64,000 bases of DNA from assembly GCA_958450365.1 (NCBI GenBank), contig CAUEEP010000760.1:693462-757461 (forward strand), given 5' to 3'. The stretch's first letter is position 1; the number at the start of each line of letters is the position of its first letter. Positions 22,333-34,711 of the stretch are shown piece after piece. The stretch is from Mesorhabditis belari. Its lineage: Eukaryota > Nematoda > Chromadorea > Rhabditida > Rhabditidae. The notes beneath the pieces are model-generated. The model was not told the DNA's origin and made no database searches. It worked only from the letters and a program-made list of their open reading frames with translations. The position numbers and the translations under genes were made by a program.

Positions 22333-25300
22333 ATGGAACAACCAAACAATGATAATAAAAAGCAAAATTCTTCCAATGGCACTCAACAAATCGAGGAGAA
22401 ACATAGCCCGTTTTCGGAAGAACAACCGTTGCCTGCCAAAGAAACTAATCCATCGACGAACTTACCACAAATTGTCGAACAGCAGGAAGTTCTTTCAAAT
22501 TCACCCACTCCTGTTGGACAACCGGGTGATGTAGTTGATGCTAAAGGGACGAGTAATCCATCAAGAAACATTGAAGAAGAGAATCATGAACCACCTCCAA
22601 ATTCTCAAAATGAAAATTCTCCTCAGCTCGAAGAACGAAATCCCTCGATTTCGAGTACAAGTCGGTTGTTGGAAGAGCCTACAAATAATCAAAGAACACA
22701 AAGAAAAATATTTTCTGGAAAGACTCTAGTAATCTTTATCACCGCTATTGTCGTTTGCCTTGTTCTTTTTGCTGTGTTATTGTGGGCATTATACCCTCCA
22801 AGCCCACCCGCTCCTCCAAGTTGTCAATATGGATGGAATTACTTTAATGGAAGCTGCTATAAGGTTGGTTTTGTGAAAGAAAATCACTATTTGCAAAATG
22901 AAACGATTAAAACGAAATGAAGCGACTAATTTCAAGGTGTCAATTTCTCAAAAAAAAGATATTTCTAGCTGTACTCAAATAAAGTGGGATACAATGCAGC
23001 AGAAGCCGAATGTCGAGAAAATAATGCAAATGTTGTCTCAATTCACAGTGAACAGGAGCAAAAATTTGTAAATGGTAATTATTTGAAGTGAATGCTTTAG
23101 TTTCTGTGCTATTGTTGGCATTATATCATCTAAGCATTGAAGTAATGAAAAAAGATTAATTTAACCTTAAAACTTTAAACAAAAATCGATTTTCTTCGAT
23201 GTTCTTGTTAAACTTATCCTTAAAGATAAAACTATTGAACACTTTGACAAAATAAGGAACTAAATTTAGCTTCCCAAGAGCAAATTCACTTTCTCTCAAT
23301 GAAAACCAAAGATCAAGATTTTCACTTTTAACACTGATCTTTTTATTTAGTTAAAATTTTGCAAAAAAATATTATTCAGACTTGCGAGAGGGGAGTTGGA
23401 CCTGGCTTGGGCTGAAGGTTTGTTCAAAGCGCGAATTTTTCTTTAGTAATGAGAATTTTAACGGACGAATAGATGGAGAGTCTCAAGAGGCCAAAAAATG
23501 TCAGACGAAATCAGAAATGTTTTTTTAAGCACGACAGTAAATGGTCATGGAGTGACGGAAGTGACGTTGATTATACGAATTGGGAGGACGGACATCCCAT
23601 GTTGATTAGGACCTTGACTAATGTGAGTTAAGATCTTTATATGATATTATAAAGTTGAGGGACGCGGTACACCTGGTAAAAATCCAATTGAAGCTTTTTT
23701 GAGAGCCGTTTTTGAAGTCATTTAATGAATATAGTGCGTTTCAAATCCTTAAGCGCACCCTCCAAAATGAAGATTTTTGCATTTTAAACAACGCTGCAAC
23801 TATTATTCCTTTTCTATTGGAAACTATTGGTATCAACCGCTTCAAATTCTTAAGCACACCCGTATCCTTTTCTATTGGTATCTTAAAACCTAGAAAACAC
23901 TAAAAATAAGCGTACTCTAAAGAGTAAAAATTTTCAAAATAGAAACTTTTTAGTAAATCAACCGTTTCAAATTCTTCATCGCACTATGAAAACATTTTTA
24001 TTTATCGACAAAAATTAACAATAAAAAGTGAAAATCAAAACTAATAATCTGTACACGTACCAGAACGATTAATTACTTGAAAAATGTGGATTGGCATTGA
24101 AGTGATGAGGTTTTGAAGAACAGAGACGTCGAGATAGCTCCAGGCCAAACGGATCGCTGCTTTAAGTGCGAAAACATCTTGAAACCGACGATGACTCTTG
24201 TAGACAGCTCGGACCAGTATTCCTCATAAATTCTCTATCGGATTGAGGTCAGAAGAACGGGCCAGTTCAAAGTTGCAATGTTGTTGTTGTTCAGCCAGTC
24301 TCGGCTGTTTCCGGGTCGATGAATTGACGCCTTGTTGTGTTGAAACAAATAGGGAACGGTTGTATTTAGGTGCAAAAACCGCAGCAAGCAATCTTCAAAG
24401 ACATCTATATAGTCAAAACGATTCATCCGACTTGAAACCATCTTCAGAGCGACCGTTCATTAGCACAGAAGAGCCCAAAGCCCAAACCACCGCCAAAAAA
24501 CAACAGCCATAGTTTCGAGTCCCAAACACCATCGGATCATGTCGAAGATCCTACTACTACTCAGCGCCATTGGAAGCATCCAAATTCCGTTCCTTCTCAT
24601 CGGAAAAAATCACCTAAACGAGAAAAATTAATAGAACATAGGTTGCTTTCTAACCTTAAACCAATCCTGGTTCATGAGCCTTGACGAAATCCAATCGGGC
24701 TTTCTTGTGCAAAAGCGTCACAGCCGGTTGCTTGTTCAACAATTGTCGATTGATATGTGGGTCTTCCTTGACGGTTCGCTCAATTGTCGACCGTGAAGCG
24801 TCGATTTTCAGTTTCGTGGATGTTATTCACAATATGGCGTCTAGCTCGTGGTGTAAGTTTTGGTTTGGTCCTGGCTTCTTCTTTGATGCAGAAACGGCCT
24901 TCGACTTGATAAAATTTCGCACAGCACAGTCGGACCCAATTTTGCAAATTTCTTATTGAGTTTGCTTCTTTGCCAACCTTCAAACGCGAATCGAGCTGGC
25001 TTTTCTAAAAATCCGTGAGCAGCTTGTGCCTTGTGCCATTTACCTAGAAATTAACAAAAATTATAAATTTAATAATAAAATATGCACAACAAAAGGAAAA
25101 CGTTTAAACAAAAGCAAACACGGATGCGCTTAAGAATTTGAAACGGTTGATACGAATAGTTTCCAATAGAAAAGGAATAAGAGTTGCAGCGTTGTTTAAA
25201 ATGTAAAAATCTTTATTTTGAAGGGTGCGCTTAAGAATTTTGAAACGCAGTGTATAATTCTGGCGCACCTTGTAAATGCCCGAGTCAAGAGAATTTAGAT

Positions 25301-25376
25301 GCGACGTGACACCGGGAAATGGGAATCGAAAACATCGCTGGATAACAACTTTTTCATTTGCAAGAAACCAAAATGA
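22333..25376 (+). CDS. Type II membrane C-type lectin (five exons)
   Basis: Exons 22333-22863, 22969-23074, 23380-23417, 23530-23622 and 25299-25376 are phase-compatible and give 281 residues. Residues 1-129 are a polar, Pro/Asn/Glu-rich cytoplasmic part. A hydrophobic segment (VIFITAIVVCLVLFAVLLWA, about 131-152) has no signal peptide before it. A C-type lectin-like domain follows from about residue 165: CQYGWNYFNGSCYK, AEAECRENNANVVSIHSEQE, SWTWLGLK, WSWSDGSDVDYTNWEDGHP and a final FFICKKPK. Two of the usual conserved cysteines in the last third seem missing. The start at 22333 follows a TTTTATAG acceptor-like site. Intron 4 holds a whole Tc1-like element. Confidence 0.8.
23734..25253 (-). 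mobile_element. Tc1-like element with long inverted ends, in lectin intron 4
   Basis: Left end GTGCGTTTCAAATCCTTAAG and right end CTTAAGAATTTTGAAACGCA are inverted and extend over more than 100 bp, through the ATTCCTTTTCTATTGGAAAC block. A second internal inverted pair (AACCGCTTCAAATTCTTAAG) sits inside each arm. The target is TA. The body lies in intron 4 of the lectin gene, antisense to it. Confidence 0.85.
24100..25050 (-). pseudogene. Tc1-like transposase, degenerate
   Basis: Minus-strand pieces: an N-terminal SIRNLQNWVRLCCAKFY-like stretch and TKPKLTPRARRHIVNNI, then a catalytic part with VPYLFQHNKASIHRPG and a WLNNNNIATLNWPVL segment. The pattern fits Tc1-family DDE transposases, where the motif is normally QQDNAPIH ... 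WPSQSPDLNP. The D of QQDN is lost here (QHNK) and the frames are broken. Confidence 0.75.
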
Positions 25377-25692
25377 TTGAACATATAAATATTAATTTAT
25401 TCTACAAATTAAGCCCATATGTCCTGTTTCCTGTTTCTGGAGATATTGCCTTCTCTAGAAAGAGTTTTTAGCTAATGAATTTCTTTTAGCCATGATAAAT
25501 ACCCCAATCAAACACTTTGATTTCAAAGAAGAGGTCAAAAATGGCTGATAAATTGGTTTGCGTGAAAACCGAAGATCTTCCACGAAAGAGGCATTCGATT
25601 CTGCCAGTAAAATGGGCACAAATCATACAAAATAATAGCAAATATGTTGTATGATTTGAAGTTTTTAATTGGAGATAAATCCCATTTCAAAA

Positions 25693-25928
25693 AAACGGTA
25701 CTTGTCGGTTATACATCCACAAAAACTAATCTCGGTTAAGCATCCCCATGCTTAAGTCTTCTCGGTTATCGATTTTCGTTCTGATGAATGACTGATCGAC
25801 TTCTGATGATGAATGACTTCAGGCGAGCACTCTACTTCACTAAACATGATCACCCGTCACAATTTGTCAACTCCTTGCTTAACCGAGTTGAGTCTCTGTG
25901 GAGGTATAACCGAGAAGTACCAAAAAAA
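25693..25928. mobile_element. Hairpin MITE with GGTACTTNTCGGTTATAC ends
   Basis: CGGTACTTGTCGGTTATACA on the left is inverted as GTATAACCGAGAAGTACC on the right. Inner CTCGGTTAAGCA and TGCTTAACCGAG also pair. Non-coding, between the lectin and the zinc-module gene. Confidence 0.75.
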
Positions 25929-26102
25929 CGTGCCAAGTCATACCCATCAACCCAATATAAAAAAATTTAACAATAATATTATCTTTAAACAAAGTTATGA
26001 ACCTTCAAACCAGTATTTAATGTAAATGCTTTGAGAAATTTAATATAAAATTTATTTCTAAAACAAAACAAGTACTAATTTCCAAGCAACAACAATAACC
26101 GT

Positions 26103-29100
26103 CTATGATTCGGTTTCAATTTTGGAATCGCTGACGCTTTCTTCTGATTGTCGCCTCTCCATCTTAGGCGTCACCAATCCTTCCACAATTTCTCCGTTCA
26201 ATTGATTTGAATTCAAAGAGTTCAAAAACACTTCCGATTCCATGTCATTGATCCTTTTTAAGTTTAAGTATTGAATTCGACTCGATTTCTTTGTTGGATG
26301 AAGAGGATGAGGGTTTTCGATGCCATTTTTCTCTTTCACCTCCTTTTCACCTCGATTTCTTGCGGCTCGGAATTGTTTCTGAAAAGTTTATGTAAGATTT
26401 GATTTGTTTCTGGTTGTGTGACCTCCATTGCCGTCATGGCCGACTGGCTAAGAGCCCTGTATCTTATTCAGGAGGTCAAGAGTTCAATCCCGCCGGCTAG
26501 GTTATTGGTTCTTTTTTCATATTTATAGGTTTTTCTTTTCTACATTTAGGGCTTAGGGGTTAAGGCTAAAGTTGTACTTGTGTATTGTTTTTACCACATT
26601 ATACATGTGAATATATTTGTTGTTATCTAATTATCCAGTTCGATCTAGCGGTAAAACTGACCAATTCTTGCCACATTTCGTCGGTGATGTGATCCAAACA
26701 AAGCACCAATAGAGGATGTTTCTAAAGAAGTTTATTGTTTAAATTTAGATGGTTACACTAAAAATTTATCGTCTTTAGATAAAACTATAAATAGGCCATT
26801 AGATAAAACCATAAATAATCTACATAAGCTTATAAAAACCAGTCTAAAGTTTGCTTTTGTTAAACCAACCGCTCTCAGCTCAATAATCTTTCCATTAGCT
26901 TTGAAAACCTCATCGAAATACGCATGATCATGCTTATTGGTGGTGTTCATCCAATGCTTTCGAGCGAAATCGTTTTCCTTATTCGTATGGCCGCAAAGAC
27001 AGCAGGCATTAGCCTAAAAGTTTTATTAAGTCTTGACAGTAAGCAGTAAAGAAGCAGTAAAGACGATTTTTACTTTCTAAACATGGAAAAATTGCTTTAA
27101 TTCCTACCCAATGCTTGCTTGCCGCTTTCCTTTCGCTTTTCTCTTTCGCTTGCTCTCGAATCTTTTCCCGAATCTCTTCTGTGAAATGTGCCTTGCAGAC
27201 GAAAGTTGAGGCATAACGATGAACCTTTACATAATGATGATTCACTTTCTTCATTGGATTCTCTTCCGTACTTCGTTTCTAAAAATCTTTAATCTAAAAT
27301 TTTGTGAAAACCAATTTACAAATAGATTTAAGAGTTTCGGTGCGGTGCCGAAGAGATCATCGAATTGTTTGGCCTGGTAGGGAGTGGCGATTGACTTGAG
27401 GTTGAGTCGTAGGACGGGGTTGTTACAAAGAGCACAGGGATGCTTCTGAAAAAAAGTGCTTATGAAAAGTGTGATATGTGACTTGTGGCTATGAAATATT
27501 AGGCTGTCTAGAAAGTCTTTTCATTCCTTTTCATTCCTTTTCACTTCTTTTCATACTTCTGTTGAAAAATAACAAATTCACCAATTAACCTATAATTTGA
27601 AAATGTTTATTGCTTAATTTCTCATCCTTTTGAGTCAATTTTGGTTCACTTTCAAGCAAATTCGAGCGTGAACGTGTTTTCGAGAGTGATTGAGACGTGC
27701 TTTTCGCAAAAATCCATAAAACCTCTACAAAGAAATTGGCTAAATGAATTTCTCTGAAAATTTGGCCATTTTTGTGCTTTTTGTGCTCTATCTTTTATCT
27801 ATTGACACCAAGATAGGTTTTCTTAGCTAAAGCTCAGGCTCGCTCTAGCTAAAGCTAAACCGCATCATCGAACCGTCGCAACATATTCTTCTTGGTGCAC
27901 TCAATCCGACCCAAAACGCATAGTTGAAGCAAAAGTTTTCTTATTCTACCCACCACCGTTTTCCTGTAATGCATCTGTGCGGCCAACTTCTCGATGTGTC
28001 GAGTGCACATGTAGCCGCAGCCCTTGCCCGACTGAATTTTAAATTATGAAGTATACAATTTTCTTCAAAGCTTACAAGCATCAACGCGTTCAATGCGGCA
28101 AAGGTTCGAGTGTTGCTTTTGAAGCCGATTCTCTTTAAATACTCGTGCATCTCTTTGGCTTTCTCGAATGGGACGACTGTCTGAAATTGAAGAATACTGG
28201 AAACATTCTAGAAGAGTCGGCTCTTCTTTTTCAAAATAAACCCAAAATTCTTTTTCTACGTTAGCTACAGAAGGCTTGCCTCTTTCCTAACATCTCAGCT
28301 ACTCCGGCTCTTTCCTATTACTAAGTATTGGATTGCTGGATAAGTCCTGTCCGTTTTTTTGTGAGAGGGTCTCAAACTCAACCAATTCCAACGTAGACTA
28401 TCAAACATTTTGAGTTTTAAGTTTAAATTTAGCCAAAAAGCTAGTTTTTCTCCTTTGGTTTTAAGGCTTTTATTACTTTTTTTATTTTTGAAGTTAATTC
28501 TGATTGTATTGATGATAGTTTTGTTTAGTGCAATTCAATGTAGATGCAATTTCGAGTACAATGCTATTTTTCCTGTGTTTGTGGTCTTTCTTCAACAGTT
28601 TATCAATGTAGCCGCATCTCGCCTCGTTACAGTTAATGAAGAATCGCGTTTAAAAGCAAAAGCGAAAAGCAGAAGAAGCAAAAGATCAAATCGCTGTATA
28701 AGGTACCCGTTTTTTTAATAAAGAAGTGAAAGAATTGGCAAAAAAAGGTAGATTGCCGGAGAGGGGATTGAACCCTCGACCATTTGCTTTCCGACCCGCT
28801 TTGCGAGCTTTTGCTTTAAAGACTGAGCCATCCGGTAGCTTAACTTGCCAAGGGAAAGAGGGAAAGACAAGGGGGAAGAAGAAAGGAAGAAAGAAAAAAG
28901 GAAATATCTGGATTCTAAGAACCGTGGGCTCCCACCCTAATTGAAAAATAAGATACCTAGTAATTGGAAAGAGCCTTCGATATTAAATATTCTTTTTAGA
29001 CATTTTAGACATTAAATTAGATATTTTTAGATATTAAATATGTTTGCATGCTATTATCTGCTACGAATTTTTGAAACAACTCACCATTTCCCTAATTTTC

Positions 29101-30576
29101 GGATCCTTTGTGCTGATTTTGACTTTACATGACGCGAAGATGCAACGAACGAGGTTTTCCTGGAAAATAATAATTAGATAAATGCAAATGTTAAGCATTT
29201 AATCAAAATCGTTATTTACTACACTGTAGTTAAGCAGAATTTACAACATTTTTAAGCGCATGACACATTTTTTACTGCTTTTCTTCTCAACTCACCTTTT
29301 GCCCTGCCACCTCCTTGCGAAAACTGGGACCGTAGATCGTTTCTTGCTAAATTTTCCCATATTTTCACTCAACCATTTCCAAATACCATTTCTTTTGTGA
29401 TAAAATCTGCATTCAAATCCAATTTCGGCTGATTTTCCCTTCTTCGTCGATCGATTTTCTGTTTGACTTTGATGTTAAGCTTCTCGGTTTTTTGAGTCTC
29501 CAAATTCCACATAATTTCCCGCCAATCATCATCTTCTTCGATTTTCATTTCTGAAAAGAGTAACATTAAGTTCTGAGTTGAATTTTACTGTCCTAAGAAG
29601 CTGAACTTTAATGTACCAAGAGACTTTAAGGTCCTGGGGATCTACAGGGTGCGGCGAAAGTTCTGTCCTTTTTAAATCCTCTCTGATTGTCATTATTTCA
29701 CAAGTGTTTATAGCCAAAAGATAGCCAATTTCCTACAGAATTTAAATCTTATTACCCTTTTTAAAGAGCTTCTTTAAATTTTGAGTTATCACAATTTGTG
29801 TGCGGTCTGCAGTCGCACCAGTTATTAGTATTACCAGTGTAAAAAAAAGCTGTCAAACTTAGAACTCAGACGATTAGAAGTATTCAAACAAATTGTCTAT
29901 CAATTCCAAACTGGAAATACAACAACAGTTTTCAATAAGTTTGTAATTTTTATAGAAACTTTTGCAATGAAAAATGCAAAAATATGTGCGACTAAAGATA
30001 CTTTTGCAGCGATAACTCAAAATCTAAAGAAGGTATTTAAAAACTGTAATATGATTTAAATTCTGTGAAAGACTGGCTATTTTGGCTATAAACACTTATG
30101 AAATAAAATCAACCAGGAAGCTTTTAGAGAATTCTAAAAAGGACAGAACTTTCGCCCTATAAAAGCTATATAATTTCTCACCGATTTCGCTCGCTTCACT
30201 TGTCCCAGGCATGCTCATATCCAATGTTGGCACGTACTTCTTGTCATCATTCTAAAAGATAAAGTTTAAATTTGTGCTTTAAGACTTAAAGCTTAAAGAT
30301 TTTAAGTTTCCCGGCATTTTCAAACCAAAATACTTTAAAATAAACCAAAACTTGCTTACTCACAGGTGTAAAGAGTGAAAGATCCTCACTGCCACTCGTT
30401 CCCGCATCGATTTCAGCTCGAGATTTCGAACCGCCTTGTAGAATTCTCAGAAATGTTTCCTCAATATCTTCATCTTTGATATTTCCATTCGTTCCCGAGA
30501 ATTCGGCGTGTAAATCGAAGCAATCATCCGGAAATTCTTCATCGATTGGCTCTTCTTTCACTTTTTTGGGAGCCAT
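26103..30576 (-). CDS. Three-module C2CH zinc protein, LIN-15A/THAP-like, paralogue A
   Basis: Twelve minus-strand exons join in frame into 510 residues: 30576-30364, 30251-30182, 29550-29387, 29346-29296, 29159-29085, 28180-28076, 28031-27954, 27445-27320, 27278-27108, 27013-26870, 26721-26662 and 26378-26103. The start MAPKKVKEEPIDEEF follows a TTTTCAG acceptor-like site. An acidic N-terminal part leads to three modules, each with a Cys pair and a distal Cys-x2-His: CIFASC with CTRH, CALC with CKAH, and CCLC with CLDH. This spacing resembles the C2CH fingers of THAP and nematode LIN-15A/LIN-56 proteins. I infer a nuclear chromatin or DNA-binding role. The tail is acidic. Introns hold a MITE (29645-30157) and tRNA-like sequences. 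Confidence 0.8.
26438..26510 (+). other. tRNA-like sequence in last intron of the C2CH gene
   Basis: Contains TGGCCGACTGGCTAAGAGCC, D-arm-like and similar to tRNA-Leu/Ser D arms, and GAGTTCAATCCC, T-loop-like. The T stem and acceptor stem do not pair well, so it is more likely a tRNA-derived pseudogene than a working tRNA. Confidence 0.4.
28748..28842 (-). other. tRNA-like sequence with good T arm and acceptor stem
   Basis: On the minus strand, TACCGGA pairs with TCCGGCA at six of seven positions, and GAGGG TTCAATC CCCTC is a perfect T arm. The D-arm to anticodon region is longer than in a standard tRNA and does not fold canonically. It is a sister of the copy at 31941-32032. This may be a tRNA with an intron, a nematode long-variable-arm tRNA, or a tRNA-derived repeat. 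Confidence 0.5.
29645..30157. mobile_element. MITE with CAGGGTGCGGCGAAAG ends
   Basis: Left end CAGGGTGCGGCGAAAGTTCT and right end AGAACTTTCGCCCT are inverted, extending through GTCCTTTTTA and TAAAAAGGAC, with TA on both sides. It sits in intron 2 of the C2CH paralogue A. The ends resemble Tc1-type elements. Confidence 0.85.
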
Positions 30577-30962
30577 CCTGAAAATAAAACAATACAACAG
30601 TAAATAAATATAGAAAAAGTAAATAGAACAAGTATAAACTTAAGAAAAGATTTGAAAAACAAAACTAAAATTCTTTGCTGACTTTGAAAGTTGGAAATTC
30701 GATAAAGCAAATTTGGTAATCATTCAAAGAAAGCTCAACTTCTTTCTAAAACTTTAAAAGTTAAGTACATTTAAAACTAGGCAATATTAAAAGTCTATTT
30801 TCTGGTGTTTCTTTGTTAAAATTCTGATTTTAACAAAGAAATAAAGCTTATTTTAGTTAAAAAATGGTCGAAAAATGTCTCAATCGATCCTCTTTTGCTT
30901 TTTTTTTGCCGTCTGCCACCAATTACCACATGAAAAAGGCGAATTGGCGACTACAAACTATA

Positions 30963-31397
30963 CAGGGTGTTCAATAATTATCTGGACTGGGTATTTTAAT
31001 TGTAACTCAGCACTCAGATTTGCAATCATCTCACCCTTTGTTTTAACGCAAAATTTAAATGTTTTTCTACGATAGATTCTTAGGTTTGACGAAAAACACT
31101 TTTTCTGCCTTTTTTATAGAACCTCAAAGTTTGCAGTCAGGAGTTGCTTGGGACGGCAATTGTTTTTCGAGAATTTAACAAAAATTTTAGTGGTCACGAA
31201 CGTTTCAACGCTAAATTTAGTTTTATTAGGTTACATTTACCTAATAGTTTCAAGATTCACATTTAACAGAAACCGAAAAATGAAAAAACTTCCGTTCGCA
31301 GGCAATTTTGCTATTTGAGAATCTTGCTTTCACATGGGCCTAAGCTAACGCTTGTTAAAAGATAACCCTGCAAACCGAAATTTTTTTGAACATCCTG
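30963..31397. mobile_element. MITE with CAGGGTGTTCAATAATTATC ends
   Basis: Bounded by TA, left end CAGGGTGTTCAATAATTATC, right end TTGAACATCCTG. About 435 bp, non-coding, between the two C2CH paralogues. Confidence 0.7.
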
Positions 31398-31608
31398 TAG
31401 AATTTAGAGTAACAAAAATATTTTCTCTTAATTCGTTAACAAGAAAACCAAAAAAAGCTTAATCTATTACAGCAGGATTCCTGGATCACTTTGCTATGAA
31501 AACTCTCACTTTGTGCTCAAATTTGAGCTTGCTGGATTGTAATTTGTTTAGAAACAAAATCTATTCATAAAACTCTGCAAAACAATAACGATTTCATAAT
31601 TAACAATT

Positions 31609-34341
31609 TTAACAACTATTCAAATCAACAGAATTCAGCCCCATTGCTGGCTTCACTTTATCATTTTTGTCGCTCTCTTCTGATTGCACCAATCCTTCCA
31701 CAACTTCTCCATTGGATTGATTTGCATTCAATGAATTCAAAAATTCTTCCGATTCTTCTTCGATCATTTTTGGATTTAGAGGTCGACCGTCTTTCCTTGT
31801 TGTCGACTTTTTGATTCCACTTTTTGCCTCTTTCTCTTCTTTCAAATCTCGGTTTTTCGCGGCGCGGAAGTGTTTCTAAAAAGCCAATATTGCTCCCAAT
31901 TTATAGTTTATAAAGTTAAGTAAGAAGTCGCAAAGAAAGACTTCCGGAGAGGGATTGAACCCTCGATCTTTTTGTTTTGCCCTCTTTGCCTTTCCGGACA
32001 GATGCTCTAACTACTGAAGTATCCGGTATCTTCTTGCCAGAGAAGAAAAAGGAAATACAAGGGGGGGGGAAGGAAGAAAGAGAAGAAAATGTGTTATATC
32101 AAGTGCTACCTCTAGCTGTGAAACTGACCAATTCTTGCCACATTTCGTCGGTGATATGACCCATACAAAGCACCAATTGAGAGTGTTTCTGAAAATGAAG
32201 TGATAAAAACGAGAATCACATATAGATTTTGACTTGATTTATTCATAAACTGTTTAAAAATTGTTGTTTTAATCAACTTGTTAGAGGGAACATTTAAAAT
32301 TAGAGTGTGTTCCTCGTGATTAAATAATTAATTGAATTAATTTGCATAATCAAATTTTTAATGAAAGATCAATTAATCTATTTTCGCCTCAATTAAACAA
32401 ATTGGTGGCAAATTCAATGGGCTTAGTATCTTTTACGTGTGAAAAAAAATAAAAATAAATCCGAAAAAATATTTAGCAATGTTTATATTTATTTATATAA
32501 CTACGGTAGTCTTTTTGAAATGTGCGCTTTATAAAACGCATCAAACATGAGGCACACTCTATTTTAGTCATGGGCACTACAAACTACAAACATAAACTTC
32601 AAACGCTTCTTACTTGCTTCAAATCTGCCGGATTGACATGATCTATAACTGAAAAAATAGAGAATCTCAAGAGCTTTCGAATGAACTAAAGCACATCCTA
32701 AAATACGAATGCTAAAGAAAGTTACATTGGTAGTTTATAGTGCCCAATTCTACTCTCTTTCAAGGAACCCTTTGCCTAGGTATAGTTTTCAAGTTATAAA
32801 CGAACCGCTTTCAACTCAATGATCTTGCCACCAGCGTTCAAAACCTTATCGAAATATTCGTGATCGTATTTGTTGCGGCTGAAAGTCATCCAATGCTTTC
32901 GCACAAAATCATTTCCTTCATTCGTATGTCCACAGAAGCAACAAGTGTTTGCCTAAAAGAGTCAATTGCTCGCAAAGTTCAAGTTAGTATCTTTTTGCTG
33001 ACCATAATCTCGATGCTCAATAGAGCTTTTTGCAAGTAAGCTATCTTTTAAGACGAAAAGCATAAACACATTCTTTCTGGCACACTCTATCACGATGTAA
33101 TTTGTGGTATAACCCTTTTGCCGCTTGTTTTTGCCGGTTGCAAGGGTTTCCGCCGCTTGAAACCCAAAGTAACCATCTTAAGTTCTTCAAATAATTGAAT
33201 ATCATACCCAATGTTTATTCGCCGCGATTCTTTCCTTTTTCTCTATCTCCTGATTTTGAAGTGTTTGCCGAACCTCTTCTGTGAAATGCTTCTTGCAAAT
33301 GAAAGTCGGCACAAATCGGTGAACCTTTAGCCGGCTCAAGCGGTAATAGCTTCTCTTCAGTGGAGGGTTCAACTCTTGCTAAAATTTCAAAATATTGGGA
33401 AATTTAATCTAACTCACAAATTCCTTGTACAGTTTTGGTGTAATGCCAAAGATTTCATCCATTTGTTTCGCCATGTAGGGATTGGAGACTGCCCGGAGGG
33501 TGCGTCGAAGTACCATTTCATTGCAGAGGGAACAGGTGTGTTTCTGAAATGATTTGTACTTCAGGCTTCCTTTTGATTTAATAAATAAAACGCATTTTCT
33601 GGAGCGCTCATTTTTCCCCTACTTAATCTAAAAAGTTCTTCAGTTTGCTTGTGCCAAAATCGAAATGTCTCAGGTGAGCCCTGGTGTACCTCACTCCTAA
33701 ACCTCTTGTCTTAAACTTCACACGCAGTTCTCACCTAAAACTGAAGCAGTACTTAAAACTCAAGTACTCATCTCTAAGTATAATCATTTTCAGCTTCCCA
33801 ATCGTCTAAATAGTTCAATAATTTTTTTAAGCAGCGCATAACTCTCATCTTTTCCCACCTCCGTTTTCCTGTAATGTATCCGTTCGGCCATTTTCTCGAT
33901 GTGCTCCGTGCACATAAAGCCGCATCCTTTGTTTGCCTAAAACTCATGGGTTGGGTAACTGATCAAAATATTAGGTCTATTAACGGATCTATAAAATAAA
34001 TAGTTCGTAAATCTTACATGAATCAATGTATTCATAACGGTAAACTTTCGGATCTTGTTCTGGAAATTTCGCTTCAAATAGTCGTGCAGCTTTTTGGCCT
34101 TCTCGAAGGGAACAACGGTCTAAAATTGGCAAAGATTGGATTATTGTTTACCTGGTTACGTATTAAACGTTGTCTCATATAGAAATTATATAGAATAGAA
34201 GTTAAGTTACCTATAGAATATAAATATAGAAGTTAAGTGCTTCTGTATTGTTTATTTTGTTTTTATACTCCTTACCATTTCCTGAAATTTCGGATCCTTC
34301 ATGCTCACTTTGGTGTTGCACGGCGAATAGATGCAGGTAAA
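31609..34341 (-). CDS. Three-module C2CH zinc protein, paralogue B (5' end unresolved)
   Basis: Eight in-frame minus exons: 34341-34276, 34119-34018, 33936-33859, 33543-33418, 33378-33208, 32952-32806, 32188-32129 and 31875-31609 (339 codons). They match paralogue A exon for exon, with four of the eight lengths identical (78, 126, 171 and 60). Modules: CIYSPC with CTEH, CSLC with CKKH, and CCFC with CMGH. The C-terminus (EEFLNSLNANQSNGEVVEG) also matches A. No start codon is seen in the first exon; upstream exons equivalent to A's were not found next to it. The acidic first exon at 37985-37761 resembles A's exon 1 but splices well into the gene between. It is therefore either a truncated duplicate or a longer gene sharing that exon. 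Function inferred as for A. Confidence 0.7.
31941..32032 (-). other. tRNA-like sequence in the last intron of paralogue B
   Basis: Minus strand: TACCGGATACTTCAGTAGTT then GAGC forms a D-arm-like block, and GAGGGTTCAATCCCTC a T arm with a six-base loop. The middle is about 25 nt longer than normal. Same family as 28748-28842. Confidence 0.45.
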
Positions 34342-34711
34342 CTACAAGATTTTCTTTCTTTACAGCAAAACATTTGTTCTGCAATGAGAACGAGATAAAA
34401 GTATAAGAAAGGGGAATTTGGGAATCATTTGCTTTGGTCAAAATTTTGTTTTCATAATGAGAATGGAAAAGTCTATTATTTTTCTTTTGGCGGATCGAAT
34501 AGTTGCGTTAAATGTTTAGCTCCGATACAAGATACTTTGATTTCATTTCAAATTTATTGAAGTACTCAAAAATAATCCAATCCAAAGATCCAATAACCCG
34601 TCAATCAAGATTACGAGATGTAAACAATTTGGTTAACAACAAACAAGACTTCAATAAACAACATTGAAGTATAAGGATATTTTGAAGCTATAAAATCACT
34701 GAACATTAAAT

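Noticed and set aside
28410..28718. Hydrophobic plus-strand frame of 102 codons
   Set aside because: It lies in intron 5 of the minus-strand C2CH gene, is T-rich, and has no recognisable domain or splice support.
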